From contig CM040126.1 of NCBI GenBank assembly GCA_022559845.1, positions 142,174,064-142,238,063 on the forward strand: a DNA stretch of 64,000 nt, in the 5' to 3' direction. Source of the stretch: Amorphophallus konjac. Lineage: Eukaryota > Streptophyta > Magnoliopsida > Alismatales > Araceae. A model generated the notes under the pieces. It had not been told where the DNA came from. It did no database searches and was given only the letters and a program-made list of their open reading frames with translations. Of the stretch, positions 1-10,049 are shown one piece after another. Within the stretch, counting starts at the first letter, position 1. The number at the start of each line of letters is the position of its first letter. The translations under genes were made by a program, and so were the position numbers.

Positions 1-1
1 C

Positions 2-556
2 GAGCGTGCCGAGCTGCTAGATCGGGCGGAGATGGCGGAGCATCTCCGAGCTGAGGCTGAGGTGGACTGGGCCCGGGCAGAGGAACGTGCGTCCGAGGCG
101 GAGCGGGCGTGGGTCGAGTTCGTCGGTAGGGCGGAACAGATCGAGGCGGAGGCAATCGAGCATTACAGGAGCTCGGATGCTTACTCGACCGACCTGTTGG
201 AAGCCGCCCTACCTTACTACGAGGTAGCGCTACGCCGAGGTGCTCGAAAGGGGTTCAAGCAGGGCTATCGCCGGGCGGTAGGTTGCGCCCATGAACAGAA
301 CTCCGCGATCGAGTTCCCCTTTGGCCAGTGTTATGACTCGGATGAGTCGATTTCCAGCTCTTCTTCGTCGGTCGGAGAAGATTCAGAGGGATCACCTCCG
401 TCGGGGTCACCGGCTCCGGGCTTCTTGGGAGGGCTCACGACTGAGACAGTTCTCGCACAGGCGAGGTCAGTGTCCGAGCCGGCCGTCACCGAAGGCGCCG
501 GGGGTGACGCGTCTCCTTCCACCGGTCTCGAGCGTCAAAGTGGGCCCGAGGCCTGA
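2..556 (+). CDS. Antisense extra ORF of the Tat element, partial at its 5' end
   Basis: The frame is open from base 2 to the TGA at 554-556, so the reading may start before the window; the first internal ATG is at 32. The first half is Ala/Glu/Arg-rich and predicted helical or coiled coil. The C-terminal half is low-complexity and acidic, with a run of serines followed by Glu/Gly/Ser/Pro. It lies opposite to gag-pol, between the pol end and the off-window 3' LTR, the position in which Tat-lineage elements are known to carry antisense ORFs of unknown function. I recognise no catalytic motif. A shadow ORF is the alternative, but position, codon-like composition and open length favour a real element ORF. 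Confidence 0.6.
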   Translation, partial: ERAELLDRAEMAEHLRAEAEVDWARAEERASEAERAWVEFVGRAEQIEAEAIEHYRSSDAYSTDLLEAALPYYEVALRRGARKGFKQGYRRAVGCAHEQNSAIEFPFGQCYDSDESISSSSSSVGEDSEGSPPSGSPAPGFLGGLTTETVLAQARSVSEPAVTEGAGGDASPSTGLERQSGPEA

Positions 557-1771
557 TGTATTGTACCTCTTTCCCTTTTTGTCCCTCTTTCCTCTTTTTA
601 GAGGGTTTCCTTTTGGTACGATAATAAATGACTTGCTCTGTTTGGGTACTATCCTTGCCGTGATTTGGTTGGCGAATCTTGGGTGGTTGAGAGGTGCCGA
701 TATGTCCTGCACGGTTTTCGCACGCTGTTTTGGTAGGCTTCTAACGGAGCGTTCCTCCGTCCTCTCACGCTTTGAATGTCAGGCTGCTTCGTGAATCCCG
801 CGAGGGCGGGAAATGAGGAGTTGGAGGTGACTGTTCAGGGAAGAAATCCTTCGGCGTGTTTCCGAGGGGGGCATTTAAGGCGTGTAGCCTCCTTTGGCCT
901 ATAAGAAGGACCGGAGGGCGCCCTTTCCACTCCACCGCTTGGGATTGTCTCTAACAGTCTTTCCTTGCTCCTTCCTTTTCACTCCCCATTGTGCCTTTGC
1001 ATCCGGAGCATGGAGGATCCTTCGGAGGGCGATGCCGCCGACGACGGGGAGCGGTGGGCTCCTGCTGTCTTGTGAGGTTGAACGGATCCCACGGTCGCCG
1101 CACGTGTACGAGACGGGTCCTACGGTCGCCGTGCGGATCTGGGGAGGACTTTGGCGTGTGGAAGCACGCCGTTGGCCTCTTCTTGGCTCCGACGAGGCTT
1201 CCAGGTGGACGCCGAGGCGGAGGACGGATGGGGGCATCAGGGGAGTCTGCTGTCACTTCCCTTCGTGCGAGGGGAGGAGGCGTATCCGGCTCCCTCCTCA
1301 CCGAGGCCTTCCTCCGTCTACAGCCTCTTTTTCCCTCTTCTGCTCTTCATTTCTTTCACTCTTCGGGGGCTGCTTGCTCTCTCCTTTCTTCCAAGGAGTT
1401 GGCAGTTTAGAAGAGGGGGGGCCTTCCCGGCGCTCCTTTTTCCCGGTTGTTGCCAACTTGGGAGGTAGCCTTCCTCAACGTTTAAAGGTGGCCTTCCTCC
1501 TGAAGTCCCTCTGTCACCTTTGTCACGGGCCATCCGAGCCAACTGGCTCGACCACCTCTTGTCCGAGCCAGTTTCCACACGAGGCAGAGTCAGTGGCTGG
1601 ATGCGAGGAGATCAAGACCGAGTCAGTCGAGCGATGACCCCTTGAAACGATGTTAGACGGACTTTTGCTTTGTTTTTGCTATGTGATGTACTAGCATTTG
1701 CCTACCTAATGTACCAACGGTTTGGAATGAAAAGAACATGAATTTTATTCTGTCCATCTCGCTGTACAATT
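557..1771. other. Non-coding spacer between the antisense ORF and Tat pol
   Basis: About 1.2 kb with no credible protein. It has a pyrimidine-rich stretch around 1310-1400 on the plus strand. ORFs here on both strands are overlapping shadows in GC-rich sequence. It is probably the downstream untranslated part shared by the sense and antisense transcripts of the Tat element. Confidence 0.5.
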
Positions 1772-2950
1772 TCAAAAGTAGAATCTGCATACTGCGACTG
1801 CGTTCCACGTCCGAGGAATAGGCTCCCCTTCCATTGTCGCTAACCTGTACGAACCTTTCCCGAGCGTCTCGACCACTCGGTAGGGGCCTTCCCAGTTGGG
1901 GGATAGCTTGCCCACCGCCTCCAGTGGTCGAGAGGCTTCGGCTTTCCTGAGGACGAGGTTTCCCGGTTGGAAACGTCTGTCTCGGACCTTGGCGTTGTAG
2001 TATCGAGTGAGGCGGCGTTGGTACTCCGTTGCCCGGACGTTCGCGATCTCTCGGAGTTCGCTTGTCAGGTCGAGGTTCTCGAGCAATTTTTACCCGTTGG
2101 CCTCGGGTGAGAAGCTGATCACTCGGAGAGACGGGTTGGCGATCTCCAACGGAACGACGGCCTCGGTGCCATATACCAACTGAAAGGGGCTTTCACCGAT
2201 TGCCGTCCTGGGGGTTGTTCGGTGCGACCACAGTACGCTAGGCAATTCCTCGTGCCAGCTACCCTTAGCCTTGCCGAGTCTGGTTTTTATGCCTTTCAAG
2301 ATAGTCTTGTTGGCATTTTCAACCAGCCCGTTGGCCTGAGGGTGGGCGACCGAAGTGAAGTGGTTGTGGATATTTAGGTCGGCGCATCTGTCTCGGAAGT
2401 ACCGAGAGTCGAATTGCCGACCGTTATCGCTGACTATCACTCGGGGGATGCCAAAGCGGCAAATGATCGATTTCCAAATGAAGCCCCAAACGACTGTCTC
2501 GGTGATCCTTGCCGTAGCCTCGGCCTCGATCCACTTGGTGAAGTAGTCGATGGTGACGATGATGAACTTCTTCTGGGACTGGGCCGTTGGGAATGGCCCA
2601 AGGATATCGATTCCCCACCGAGCGAAAGGGTAGGGCTCGGTTAGGGTGACAAGTTCCATTGCCGGCTGATGGACCAAGTGGTCGAACCACTGGCATCGGT
2701 CGCACTGTTGAACATAGGCTGAGCAGTCGCGCTGCAGGGTGGGCCACCAGTACCCCTGTCGTAACAGGATTCGGGCTAGCGACCGGGCCCCTGAGTGCGC
2801 TCCGCACAGGCCTTCATGAATCTCTTGGATGGCTCGGCCTGCCTCGTCGGGACCGAGGCACTTTAGGAGGGGACCGGAGAACGATCTTTGGTAGAGGGCG
2901 TTGTCGAGGATGACGAAGCGCCGAGCTTGATACTTCATTCGGCGGGCTTC
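1772..2950 (-). pseudogene. Tat integrase
   Basis: The frame reads an HHCC-type N-terminus (HEGLCGAH ... CDRCQ), then the catalytic core with GIDILGPF, VSDNGRQF and NGLVENANKT supplying the D, D and E of a DDE integrase, then a C-terminal domain with NWEGPYRV and GSYRL. Integrase joins element cDNA to host DNA. The frame matches the upstream RNase H, but a TGA at 2951-2953 separates them and a TAA near 2090 splits the integrase core from its C-terminus. No chromodomain follows, as expected for a non-chromoviral Tat element. Identification is firm; function is lost unless the stops are read through. Confidence 0.88.
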
Positions 2951-3743
2951 TCAAGGGCCGGGGGGCTCTTGGGAGTCTAGTAGCCAGGACAGGTAGGGGG
3001 AGCGCCAGTCACTTGGGGTGGCTGAGTCAACAGCGAGGAGCTCCGTGTCGATGCTTGGGGGCTCTAGCTCTTCTAGGAGGACCGATCGTGTACCTTCCGG
3101 GTCTAGGGAGGAGGCCAATTGAGAGAGGGCGTCCGCCCGGGAGTTTCGCTCCCGAGCTATCCGGACTACCTCAAATCCCTCGAACTGTTGGGCCAGGGTC
3201 CGGACCAGCTGAAGGTATTTGATCATGGGTACCTCCCGAGCCTCATACTCACCATTGACCTGACCTATGACTAGTTGGGAGTCGGTGTGGATCCTGACTC
3301 GCTCGACCCCCAGCCGTCGGGCCATGCGTGCTCCCGAGATAAGGGCCTCGTACTCGGAAGCGTTGTTGGACGCCTGAAAGTTGAATTTTAAGGCGTACTG
3401 TAGCTCTATCCCTTCGGGGGACCTTAGGAGGATCCCCGCACCACTGCCTGCCGAATTGGACGACCCATCGACGAACAGTTCCCAGGCTGGCTCGGTCGCG
3501 GTCGGAGGCCTGTCCTCGGAAGGGATGGTGCTTTCGGAAATGAAGTCGGCGAGAGCTTGGCCTTTGATTGCTGATCGCGGATGGTACGAGATGTCGTAGG
3601 CCCCGAGCATGATGGCCCATTTGACGAGTCGCCCCGAGGCCTCGGGGTGGGCCAGAATCTTCTTCAGCGGCTCACCGGTTACCACGGTGATGGGGTGCCC
3701 CTGGAAGTAGGGGCGGAGGCGCTTCGCGGAGGTGACCAACGCT
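2951..3743 (-). pseudogene. Tat RNase H C-terminal part and archaeal-type second RNase H
   Basis: The segment opens with the end of the RT-linked RNase H (ITVVTGEPLKKIL, HPRSAIKGQALADFI) and continues into a second RNase H of archaeal type: ELFVDGSSN, GAGILLRSPEG, ASNNASEYEAL and TDSQLVIGQV. This duplicated RNase H is diagnostic of the Tat lineage. The upstream half of the first RNase H is at about 11676-11900, on the far side of SIRE A; the reading joins across the insertion at the ACGCT target site. The segment ends at a TGA (2951-2953) just before integrase. Confidence 0.88.
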
Positions 3744-3939
3744 TGTTAAGTACGGACTGAATAGATCTAGAGGGGGGGTGAATAGATCTAGCCCCTTTTT
3801 CAATTTATAAATCAACAATCGATTAGACCTTAAGCAAGCTATGGGTTGCAACGATAAAACTGATAGCTAGAGCGACAGCAAGCAATAATAAGAGCACACA
3901 CCACACGAAAAATCACAAGACAGGATTTTTAGGTGGTTC

Positions 3940-3987
3940 AGTCTCTTCCCGAGACTTACGTCCACCCCTTGCTCAACTTGAGCAAGG
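3940..3987 (-). other. U5 double hairpin around the conserved core TACGTCCACCCC
   Basis: AGTCTC (3940-3945) pairs with GAGACT (3951-3956) over a 5-base loop. The core TACGTCCACCCC follows at 3957-3968. CCTTGCTC (3967-3974) then pairs with GAGCAAGG (3980-3987). Equivalent structures with different stem sequences occur at 28775-28821 and, for the second hairpin, at 31909-31929. The role is unknown; it lies in U5, close to the LTR end next to the primer-binding site. Confidence 0.6.
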
Positions 3988-4706
3988 CTTCACTAAATGA
4001 GAACTTCTGATCTCACACAAACACCGCTGTCACACAGCTTGTTCCTGCTGACACACAGCTTGACTCCGCTGTCTCACAGCTTGACTCCGCTGCCTCACAG
4101 CTTGACTCTTGATGTAATGAAAAGATGAATAGAAAAAGGTGTAACAAAGCTGAACATAGACTTTTGAAGCAGAGTAATTAAAGAGTTCAGCTTGGGACTC
4201 AATCACATAGGTAACAAGGCAAGACTCCCTGTAGGACTTCCAGCAGGATGCCTTCAGCTGCCTTGCTGCTGGAACTTGCAACGCCTTGAGCCAGGTCTTC
4301 TTTCTGCAGCACCGAAGAACACTTCTGTCTTCTGCTGCTTCTTGATTGCCGGAGAGCCACTCTTCCTTTTCTCTTTCAGAGTATCTTCGTGGGTGTCCTT
4401 TTTCTCTTGCTCTATGTTTCACACCCCGCTCTCTATCTCTTCTCCTTTTTGCACCAGTTTTTATTAAGCACCAAGCTGTTTCCCGCGCAAGTGCAAACCT
4501 GTTAGATTACTCGCTAAAAAACAGGGAGAAGATTAAATAGAATCTTAAACAAGATTTGACCGGTTCTTAGCAAGATTCTCTCCTTGAATCCCGTGCGTAA
4601 TCTTATCATCTGAACAGCCCAACAACCTGCAACAACAATCTGCAGGTTTTAAGGAACCAAAACAGAATTCGGTTAGAGTTCGGTTCTGGACGCTATAACA
4701 CCCGTG

Positions 4707-5142
4707 GTCGACCATGAGCTTGTCACTGGTCGACAAAGAACAATGTCCAGACGACTGGTTCTTCAGGCTGATGCTCGTATCGCTCATTGTTGACAATAGC
4801 CCTGTCGCTGGTCGACAAGGGGCAATGTCCAGATGTATGGCAGTTCTGTCTGATGCTCTGTCTGTTCCGTGGTCGACAACGAGCAGACCTTTGGTTGACC
4901 ACAGAAGTCTGTACAGCGGAAAAGTAACTGGTCAACCACCGAAGTCTGTACAGAGGAGAGTCTGTACAGAGGAAAAGTCTGTACGGAGGAAAAGTCTGTA
5001 CAGAGTTGGATTCGCTTGTATTGCTTCGTGGTCGACAACGGGCAGGGCTCTGGTCGACAACCAGAGCGCGTACAGAGAAAACATAGCTTGAACTGTGTTT
5101 GGTTGGATTCGTTGGTCGACAATGACTACTACTCTGGTCGAC
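4707..5142 (-). promoter_or_regulatory. Array of GTCGAC doublets in SIRE A U3
   Basis: Five doublets start at 4707/4729, 4789/4811, 4872/4894, 5031/5053 and 5115/5137, every pair exactly 22 bp apart. Two members read GTTGAC instead of GTCGAC, the change expected from deamination of a methylated CpG. Flanks are mostly TG before and MA after the core. Doublets recur about every 83 bp or twice that. The same array is present in the 5' LTR about 6.33 kb to the right. U3 location suggests a transcriptional or chromatin role, which is inference. Confidence 0.5.
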
Positions 5143-5344
5143 AAGAAACCTTGACAACTTCCTCTGATCTGTTGACTTCATTAGTACTTCAGTATACCTG
5201 AAATTACTTGAACTATCAGATTTGCATTGAATTAGTTAACCACATCTTTTGTCATCATCAAATTATCATGAGTCCATTACTTTATATTGAAGGAGCAATT
5301 AAACATATCCTTTGTCATCATCAAAACTAAAGGGATGCACAACA

Positions 5345-5359
5345 TTCTCCCCCTTTTTG
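5345..5359 (-). other. SIRE A polypurine tract
   Basis: On the sense strand CAAAAAGGGGGAGAA abuts the 3' LTR, the usual place for the plus-strand primer. Its form matches the tract typical of Sireviruses. Further CT-rich copies on the plus strand near 5536 and 6640 look like additional tracts, which are known in this genus. Confidence 0.85.
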
Positions 5360-7052
5360 ATGATGACAACCATGAGTCATTGTGACAAACCAATGCAGTT
5401 ATTTAAGCCAGACAATTCATTTGATATGTTATTCAAAGATATGTTATTCAAAGACATCCATAGAGAAGGTAAGATGACAATGACATAACCATAAGTAGAC
5501 TTGGCATTATTTGGCACAAGGACAACAAACTCTTTCTCCCCCTTTGTCAACAGCAAAAAGAGGGGAAATCAAAAAAAATAATCACTCCGAATAGGATGTG
5601 AAAGGAGGTGGTGGAGCAGAATGAAATACGAAGACTCCTGGGTGTTTATCCTAGGGTAGAGAAACAGCTTGATGAAGAAAACGAAGGGTCAGGATTTAAT
5701 CAGCCGAATTGAATTTTGGGGAAATTGATTGAAGTGTACGCCCTTTCCTTAATGAAGCATTTATTTAACCTATCCATTCTTAGCAGAGATCACCTTGTAA
5801 ACAAGTAGAGTGGGCCTTGTGGTTCATTGAATTTGAAGGTATTGCACCAATAAACTTGCGCCCCATATCTAATTTTCCTCCATATGACTTCTCAAACTTA
5901 TAATAGATTTCATGAGGCTGTTTGACTAACAGTGCGAGCTGAACAGTGTTTTTAGCTTTTCTTTGCATGCCATGCCTTCGGTCAACCATTTTCTTCTGTC
6001 GTTTGAGTAATTTTGAAATTTTCTTTTTGGAATCATTTTGAAGGCTGTGGTCAGGTTTATCACATGCTTTTCTACACGAGGAGACATGCTTTTTACACGC
6101 CAGAAACCTCGGCTACTTAGCATGCCTAACCATTCCACTTTTAACTGGGACACACCTTTTATCCGTGAAGATATACGTTTATCAGACGCCAATATCCCCA
6201 GTTACTCAGTATGCCCAATCTCAATTATTTTTCATAGTAGCAGAGATAGATTGATTCTTCATGACACACATGCCTCTCACTTATTTTTTATCCATTTTTT
6301 TTTAAGATGGGAGGCAGTAGTTTCTCAGAATCCAATCCATTGCTCTACCATGGAGATAGAGTTATGGCGTATCCCACGTGCATTCATGCTATATTTTTGG
6401 ATTTAATTTAACTGTTCAGCACGGGCACAGTTAGAGAAACCGACTTACTACTAAAAATCATAAGTCTTCAAAAACATGTGACAGAATCATAGTTATGGTT
6501 TGAATTTATTGAAGTAGTACAGTCCAAATCTTCATTACTACACTCAACCTCTACTCTTATTGATCACCTTGGTGATTTTATTGGAAGATATGGTTAGGTT
6601 ATTCAATGTTTCATCAAGGAATGAGTTTACACTTTTACTCCCCCTCAATTTGTGAATCCATGCTGAATCAAAAAAATGTTGGCCAGGATGAGATAGACAG
6701 ACACAGGGAATGGAAAGTATGAATGATGATGAATGAGTGAATATGAATCTGAGTCCAAACAGTTTAACCAGTCCAGAAGATTCCCTACCAGAACTAGTGT
6801 CAACCAGGAACCTGTCTAAAGTGGACATTTGCTTCCGTACAGATCCATTGTCGACCATGGGACTGTCTGTTGTCGACATCTGCGCAGCCACAGAACCCAT
6901 CCAGTATCCTGTCCTGATGGCGTTGTCGACCACTGCCCGGTCGTTGGTCGACCACCAGAGCTAAATAGTAGCAGTACCAGGAGCTTGCAGGCTTGCTTCA
7001 GTAATCAGTTGAACTCCCAACCTTACCAGTAGCAGATACTTAGCTGACATAA
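5360..7052 (-). other. SIRE A 3' non-coding interior
   Basis: About 1.7 kb downstream of the pol scrap without a convincing ORF; I see no env-like gene. It holds extra purine tracts, two hairpins (6077-6196) matching a pair in SIRE B, and two GTCGAC doublets (6850/6872 and 6925/6947) like those in the LTR. Confidence 0.55.
6077..6196 (-). other. Paired 3' hairpins of SIRE A
   Basis: The first stem is CGAGG (6077-6081) with CCTCG (6107-6111). The second is GATAT (6170-6174) with ATATC (6192-6196). Loops carry ACACGCCA and TTATCAGACGCCA, and each 3' arm is followed by a TACTYAG-like string. SIRE B has two counterparts at 34778-34911 with different stem bases that still pair. Confidence 0.55.
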
Positions 7053-7790
7053 CTATTTGCAGAAATGATAGAGAGTCATAAACAACGACTGATTTTCTTT
7101 TCTTTCAAACAGATTTAGTTTTTCATGCATGGCACTTATCCATGATTCAACCTTTAAGGTTTTCACTATAGATTTGGGCTCTATTTGGGACACAAGGGCA
7201 AGTTGATCTAGTTCATTAATGGTCTTGAGCTGAGATCTAGTCTTCCTAGGATCATGACTACTACCAATAATGTTATCCAAGGGATGATCTCTAAGAAGTC
7301 TTGAGTTTTCAAGATTGTTACCTGAGTTGACCTCTCCTTCGGTTTGGTCATTAGAATTACCTTGATTTCTTTCTTGATTCAGTTCTTCTTCATTCTCCAT
7401 CGGTTTTTCTTTGCCATCCTGAAATTCCCCATCTTCTTCTTCCTTGCTGACCTGTTCATTTTTGCCAAAATCATTAATTTCATCAAATGAAATATGAGGG
7501 GGTTCTTCAACCACTTGATCTCTGGTGTTAAATACCCTATAGGCTCTTGATCGATCAGAATAGCCCAAGAATATTCCTGAGTTGCTCTTAGGTTCAGATT
7601 TGTCCAAGACTTTCTTATCATTGTTATGAATGTAACACCTTGCACCAAAGATTCTAAAATGAGCTAGGGATGGTTTCTTACCTTTGAATATTTTACATGG
7701 AGTTTTTGCACTAAACGGTCTTACCACTTGTTGTGCATGACTGCCTGACATTCCTGCATCACAAATTACACAGAAACTTTTGGACCCCAA
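7053..7790 (-). pseudogene. SIRE A pol scrap: integrase C-terminus and RT start
   Basis: The reading has copia integrase C-terminal features: KIFKGKKPSLAHFRIFG, SGIFLGYSDRSRAYRVFN and EEPPHISFDE. An acidic linker follows, then the beginning of the RT region (NELDQLALVSQIEPKS, WISAMHEKLNLF), where it stops. Protease, the integrase DDE core, the RT catalytic YVDD region and RNase H are missing. It lies just after gag and overlaps its end in another frame, consistent with an internal deletion joining gag to the integrase tail. Enzymatic function is not expected. Confidence 0.85.
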
Positions 7791-10048
7791 TGGTACCCGG
7801 GTCCAAGATAGCTTGTGAAATCATGAAACTGCTGTAACAACATCTTGGGAACCCAAACTTTGTTAGAACAGTTTGTCTTTTCGATTCTTAACTTGTTCAG
7901 GTTGTGTTCCTTTTGATTTAATGTTCCTCTATGTTGAGTCCATTTTCTTAAATTCCAATTTCCATTCTGTTTCAGCTGAGGGAAGTTGTGGGTTCTGTTT
8001 GTATGTCTGGTCGACATCTGGTATGTCTGTGGTCGACCAGGGTTTCTCCCGAAGCCAGTACCTGTTCTGGCAGACCCTCTGGTCGACATAGGAGGAGTCT
8101 GTTGTCGACCAGCCTGTTTCCAGACACCTTGTTTTACAGGTCTGGGTTTATTAACATGATTTAATGCTCTGTTTGTCTGGTTACTTCTGTGAATTTGAAC
8201 TTCTCGTCTGATATGGCTGTTGTTTTTAAGCTGATGTAGATTGACCATTTTCCCTTTAGAATTCCTCTCTTCCCAGGTGACATTAGTATGTTTAGAGGAA
8301 CTTTCAGCTATGTCCTTTTGTTTGTTTTGATATAGGTTTATCAGGGGGCCTTTTCCTTTTGTGTCAGCTTTTTCATTTAACGTTTTTAGTTGAAATTCCT
8401 TTTTAGCTGTTGGGTTGTATCCTAACCCCTCTTTCTGAAAATTTACTTTTATTCCTAACACCGCGTTCAAGTTTTCTTCACCCTTAGTCATTTTTTCCAA
8501 TGTTTCCTGTTTGTTTTTTAGTTCACTTTGGATTCTTTCTATTTCTTTCAGAAGTTGACTGTTTTCTTCCTTGAGTGAGTTGTTTCTTTCTTGAGTTAAC
8601 TTAGTTTGCTGTTCATATTCTTGAGTCTTTAGTTTTAACTCATCAATTGTGTTTTTTAGTATCTCATTTTCTTCCAATAGTTCTTTGACATTTTCTTCAT
8701 CTGTCTTGTGTTGATTCAGCTTATTTTGCAAGGTGGTGATTTCCAATTCTAGTTTAGTTCTGTTAGCAATTAGGTTGCTGTCATCATTGAGCTGATTAAC
8801 TTTCTTCTTCAACCTTTTATTTTCCTTTCTTGTTATTTCATATGTATCAAGTAAGTCTGAATAGGCTTCTTCCCAATCTGAACTAGAAAAATCTTGAAAA
8901 GGGGAGGTTACCTCAAGATCGTTGCTGTCTCCTTTGGCCATTAGACATGTGTTTCCTTCTTCTTCTTCGGAGGTTGTTTCCTCTTCGCTGCTTTCCTCCT
9001 CCTCGCTCCATGTGCTTATCATTGCCTTTGGTCTCTTGCCTTTCCACTTGAAGCTTGATTTCTTAGGAGCCTCTGGACATTCAGCCTTCATGTGTCCTGA
9101 TTTTCTGCAGTTGTAGCAGGCAAGTTTGTTAGATGAGGCTTTAGTTTTGTCAGACTGAAACTGGGGTGACCTTCTTACCATGCCCTTCGGATTTTTAAAT
9201 CCCTTACCTTCCTTCCGCAGAAACTTTCTGAACTTTCTTGTTAGCGTGGCAAGCTCACCAGTTTCCTCACCTGTGCTAGATGAGTCATCAGTGTCAGATG
9301 ATTCAGAGGTGCCTATTTTAGTTTTCAGAGCTAGCTGTTTCTTTTTCTTGCCCTCTTCTTCCTTTCCTTTTAGATTGACCTCATAGGCCATTAGGGAACC
9401 TACTAGTTCATCCACAGTCATAGTGGTGAGGTTCTTTGAGTCCTCAATGACTGTGGCCTTGGTATGCCACATAGGAGTGAGGGACCTTAAAATTTTTCTC
9501 ACTAGCTCTTGCTCCTTGTAGGTTTTCCCTAGACTCTTTAAGCTATTTGTTAGTTGCACTAGTCTAGCATACATATCAGAAATGTTTTCATCAGTTTTCA
9601 TTCTAAACATTTCATATTCTGAGACTAACATATTTGCTTTTGTCTCCCTTACCTCTGACGTACATTCATAGATGACCTTGAGTCGATCCCACATCTCCTT
9701 GGCTGTTGCACATTGTGAGACTCTTGAGAACTCCGTGGGATGAAGTGCGCATTGCATTACATTCATAGCTCCCCAGTTGATGGTTGATTTTCTGACCTGT
9801 TCTCTGGTCCAGGTATCCTCGTCTTCGGGCAGATCATAGGGTCCGTGGCTCACTACTCTCCACATCTCATGATCTTGTGCTATCAAGAACACCTGCATAC
9901 GATTTTTCCAGTATGAGTAATCATTTCCATCGAAATATGGTGGTCTAGTTACTGAGTGTCCCTCAGCCATTAGACTTCTAGAGTTCAGTCCGGCAGGCCT
10001 CTCCTGGTTGTTAGACCACATTTTTGGAGAGTCTGGCTCTGATACCAC
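7766..10048 (-). CDS. gag: SIRE A Gag protein, about 760 residues, frame intact
   Basis: Gag forms the cytoplasmic particle that packages element RNA. The N-terminal 250 residues match the copia/UBN2-type Gag (YFDGNDYSYWKNRMQVFL, AKEMWDRLKVIYE, RKILRSLTPMWHTKAT). One CCHC zinc knuckle, CYNCRKSGHMKAEC, lies near residue 311. A Glu/Lys/Leu-rich stretch at about 400-540 looks like a long coiled coil. A basic C-terminus contains a 24-residue duplication, each copy with MSTR encoded by GTCGAC doublets (8010/8032 and 8082/8104). The start sits about 1 base inside the LTR junction, after the primer-binding site. There is no premature stop, although pol is gone, which fits selection on or recent descent of a mobile gag-only element. 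Confidence 0.9.
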   Translation of the reverse strand: MVSEPDSPKMWSNNQERPAGLNSRSLMAEGHSVTRPPYFDGNDYSYWKNRMQVFLIAQDHEMWRVVSHGPYDLPEDEDTWTREQVRKSTINWGAMNVMQCALHPTEFSRVSQCATAKEMWDRLKVIYECTSEVRETKANMLVSEYEMFRMKTDENISDMYARLVQLTNSLKSLGKTYKEQELVRKILRSLTPMWHTKATVIEDSKNLTTMTVDELVGSLMAYEVNLKGKEEEGKKKKQLALKTKIGTSESSDTDDSSSTGEETGELATLTRKFRKFLRKEGKGFKNPKGMVRRSPQFQSDKTKASSNKLACYNCRKSGHMKAECPEAPKKSSFKWKGKRPKAMISTWSEEEESSEEETTSEEEEGNTCLMAKGDSNDLEVTSPFQDFSSSDWEEAYSDLLDTYEITRKENKRLKKKVNQLNDDSNLIANRTKLELEITTLQNKLNQHKTDEENVKELLEENEILKNTIDELKLKTQEYEQQTKLTQERNNSLKEENSQLLKEIERIQSELKNKQETLEKMTKGEENLNAVLGIKVNFQKEGLGYNPTAKKEFQLKTLNEKADTKGKGPLINLYQNKQKDIAESSSKHTNVTWEERNSKGKMVNLHQLKNNSHIRREVQIHRSNQTNRALNHVNKPRPVKQGVWKQAGRQQTPPMSTRGSARTGTGFGRNPGRPQTYQMSTRHTNRTHNFPQLKQNGNWNLRKWTQHRGTLNQKEHNLNKLRIEKTNCSNKVWVPKMLLQQFHDFTSYLGPGYHWGPKVSV
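10035..10047 (-). other. SIRE A primer-binding site (initiator tRNA-Met)
   Basis: The minus strand reads TGGTATCAGAGCC two bases inside the 5' LTR, complementary to the 3' end of plant initiator tRNA-Met. It primes minus-strand cDNA synthesis. Confidence 0.92.
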
Positions 10049-10049
10049 G

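Larger units (their letters stand above)
3744..5344 (-). repeat. SIRE A 3' LTR
   Basis: 1601 bp, starting TGTTAAGTACGG and ending GGATGCACAACA on the plus strand. The sense strand is minus, so U3 is at the high-coordinate end. U3 holds the GTCGAC doublets (4707-5142) and five copies of a GTCTGTACAGAGG-like unit (about 4907-5003). U5 holds the TACGTCCACCCC core with two hairpins (3940-3987) and a short tandem array, ACTCCGCTGYCTCACAGCTTG, at about 4020-4110. The other LTR has one more copy of that 21 bp unit. Confidence 0.95.

Noticed and set aside
894..1637. 247-codon plus-strand ORF in the Tat spacer
   Set aside because: GC-rich region with overlapping long ORFs on both strands, no recognisable domain and low-complexity residues; treated as a shadow.
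4707..5142. SalI sites from cloning
   Set aside because: GTCGAC copies are duplicated in both LTRs and in gag, have decayed variants, and keep a 22 bp spacing; vector sequence is absent.
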